Shown here piece by piece: positions 63,557 through 64,000 of a stretch of 64,000 bases of DNA (within the stretch, counting starts at the first letter, position 1; the number at the start of each line of letters is the position of its first letter). A model generated the notes under the pieces. The model made no database searches. It saw only the letters and a program-made list of their open reading frames with translations, and was not told the origin of the DNA. A program made the translations under genes and the position numbers. The stretch is from Limanda limanda (taxonomy: Eukaryota > Chordata > Actinopteri > Pleuronectiformes > Pleuronectidae): assembly GCF_963576545.1 (NCBI RefSeq), contig NC_083639.1, forward strand, positions 19,702,118 through 19,766,117. The letters run 5' to 3'.

Positions 63557-64000
63557 CTAAATTAGATAATGTATAAATAAAAACATTTATGAATACATAT
63601 TTTCTATACTGTTCATTAGATCATTAGTTGATTTCAAATTGTCATTCAAACTATATTCATTATATAAGATAAATGCATTACCTGCAAAGATTTGTTTTAT
63701 GCAAAGTTTTTACTGCTGGTAATGACACTGAGGCCACCTGGGATATGGTTCTGGAATTGCTCTGAAAACAGTTTTAAGCTTCTGGAGAGTGCACAGGGAC
63801 CGTACCACTTACTGTCACATCTTGCCAACTAGACCTTTGCACATGGCACGACAAACTCAAATACTCATGTCACTCCTTCATACAGAAAAAAAGCTTGAAC
63901 ACGTGTATGGAAATTGTGTGCTGGGGGTTTTGAATGAATTTCCATGGCATCATGAAGGTGGTGAAAGGCTAGAATGAGGTCTTATAAATACACAAGACAC

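Noticed and set aside
1..64000. CRISPR array, bacterial operon or prophage-type system
   Set aside because: The window is vertebrate DNA with spliced exons and animal transposons; no regularly spaced direct repeats or prokaryotic gene structure is present.

Overview
This is vertebrate DNA, almost certainly from a teleost fish. The left half carries a split gene with GT-AG introns, an L1-family cell-adhesion receptor, and the whole window is littered with fish-type repeats: hAT elements, Penelope-like fragments, tRNA-derived SINEs, LINE tails and CA/TG microsatellites. The L1-family introns are short, 85 bp to about 4 kb, which fits a compact teleost locus.

From 826 to about 33300, plus strand, lies one gene, chl1 (close homolog of L1; which teleost paralog, a or b, cannot be told here). 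I could build 26 coding exons whose splice phases all match and which sum to 3555 nt (1184 residues plus stop). They encode a signal peptide, six Ig domains, four complete fibronectin III (FNIII) domains, a short Pro/Thr-rich stalk, one membrane helix and an L1-family tail with HPD and FIGEY motifs. The 5' UTR exons and promoter probably lie upstream of the window.

The gene has several unusual features. A fifth-FNIII exon (28174-28326) is clearly recognisable but has lost one base. A possible alternative last exon (29943-30006) would replace the ankyrin-binding tail. A 27-nt microexon lies between Ig2 and Ig3. Exon 11 is enclosed by two nearly identical 840-bp hAT elements in opposite orientation, a layout that could fold the pre-mRNA around that exon.

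From about 33.3 to 64 kb I see no convincing host gene. This stretch holds two Penelope-like fragments (36.1-36.4 and 42.3-43.1 kb), an 819-bp element with hAT-like ends that carries a decayed MADF-type DNA-binding domain (40417-41235), a 937-bp element with a 9-bp target duplication (62620-63556), SINE and LINE remnants, and simple repeats. Two unexplained open frames (45517-45906 plus, 49283-49681 minus) are described but not assigned. Some non-repetitive stretches look like candidate conserved noncoding DNA, but that cannot be tested without comparison.
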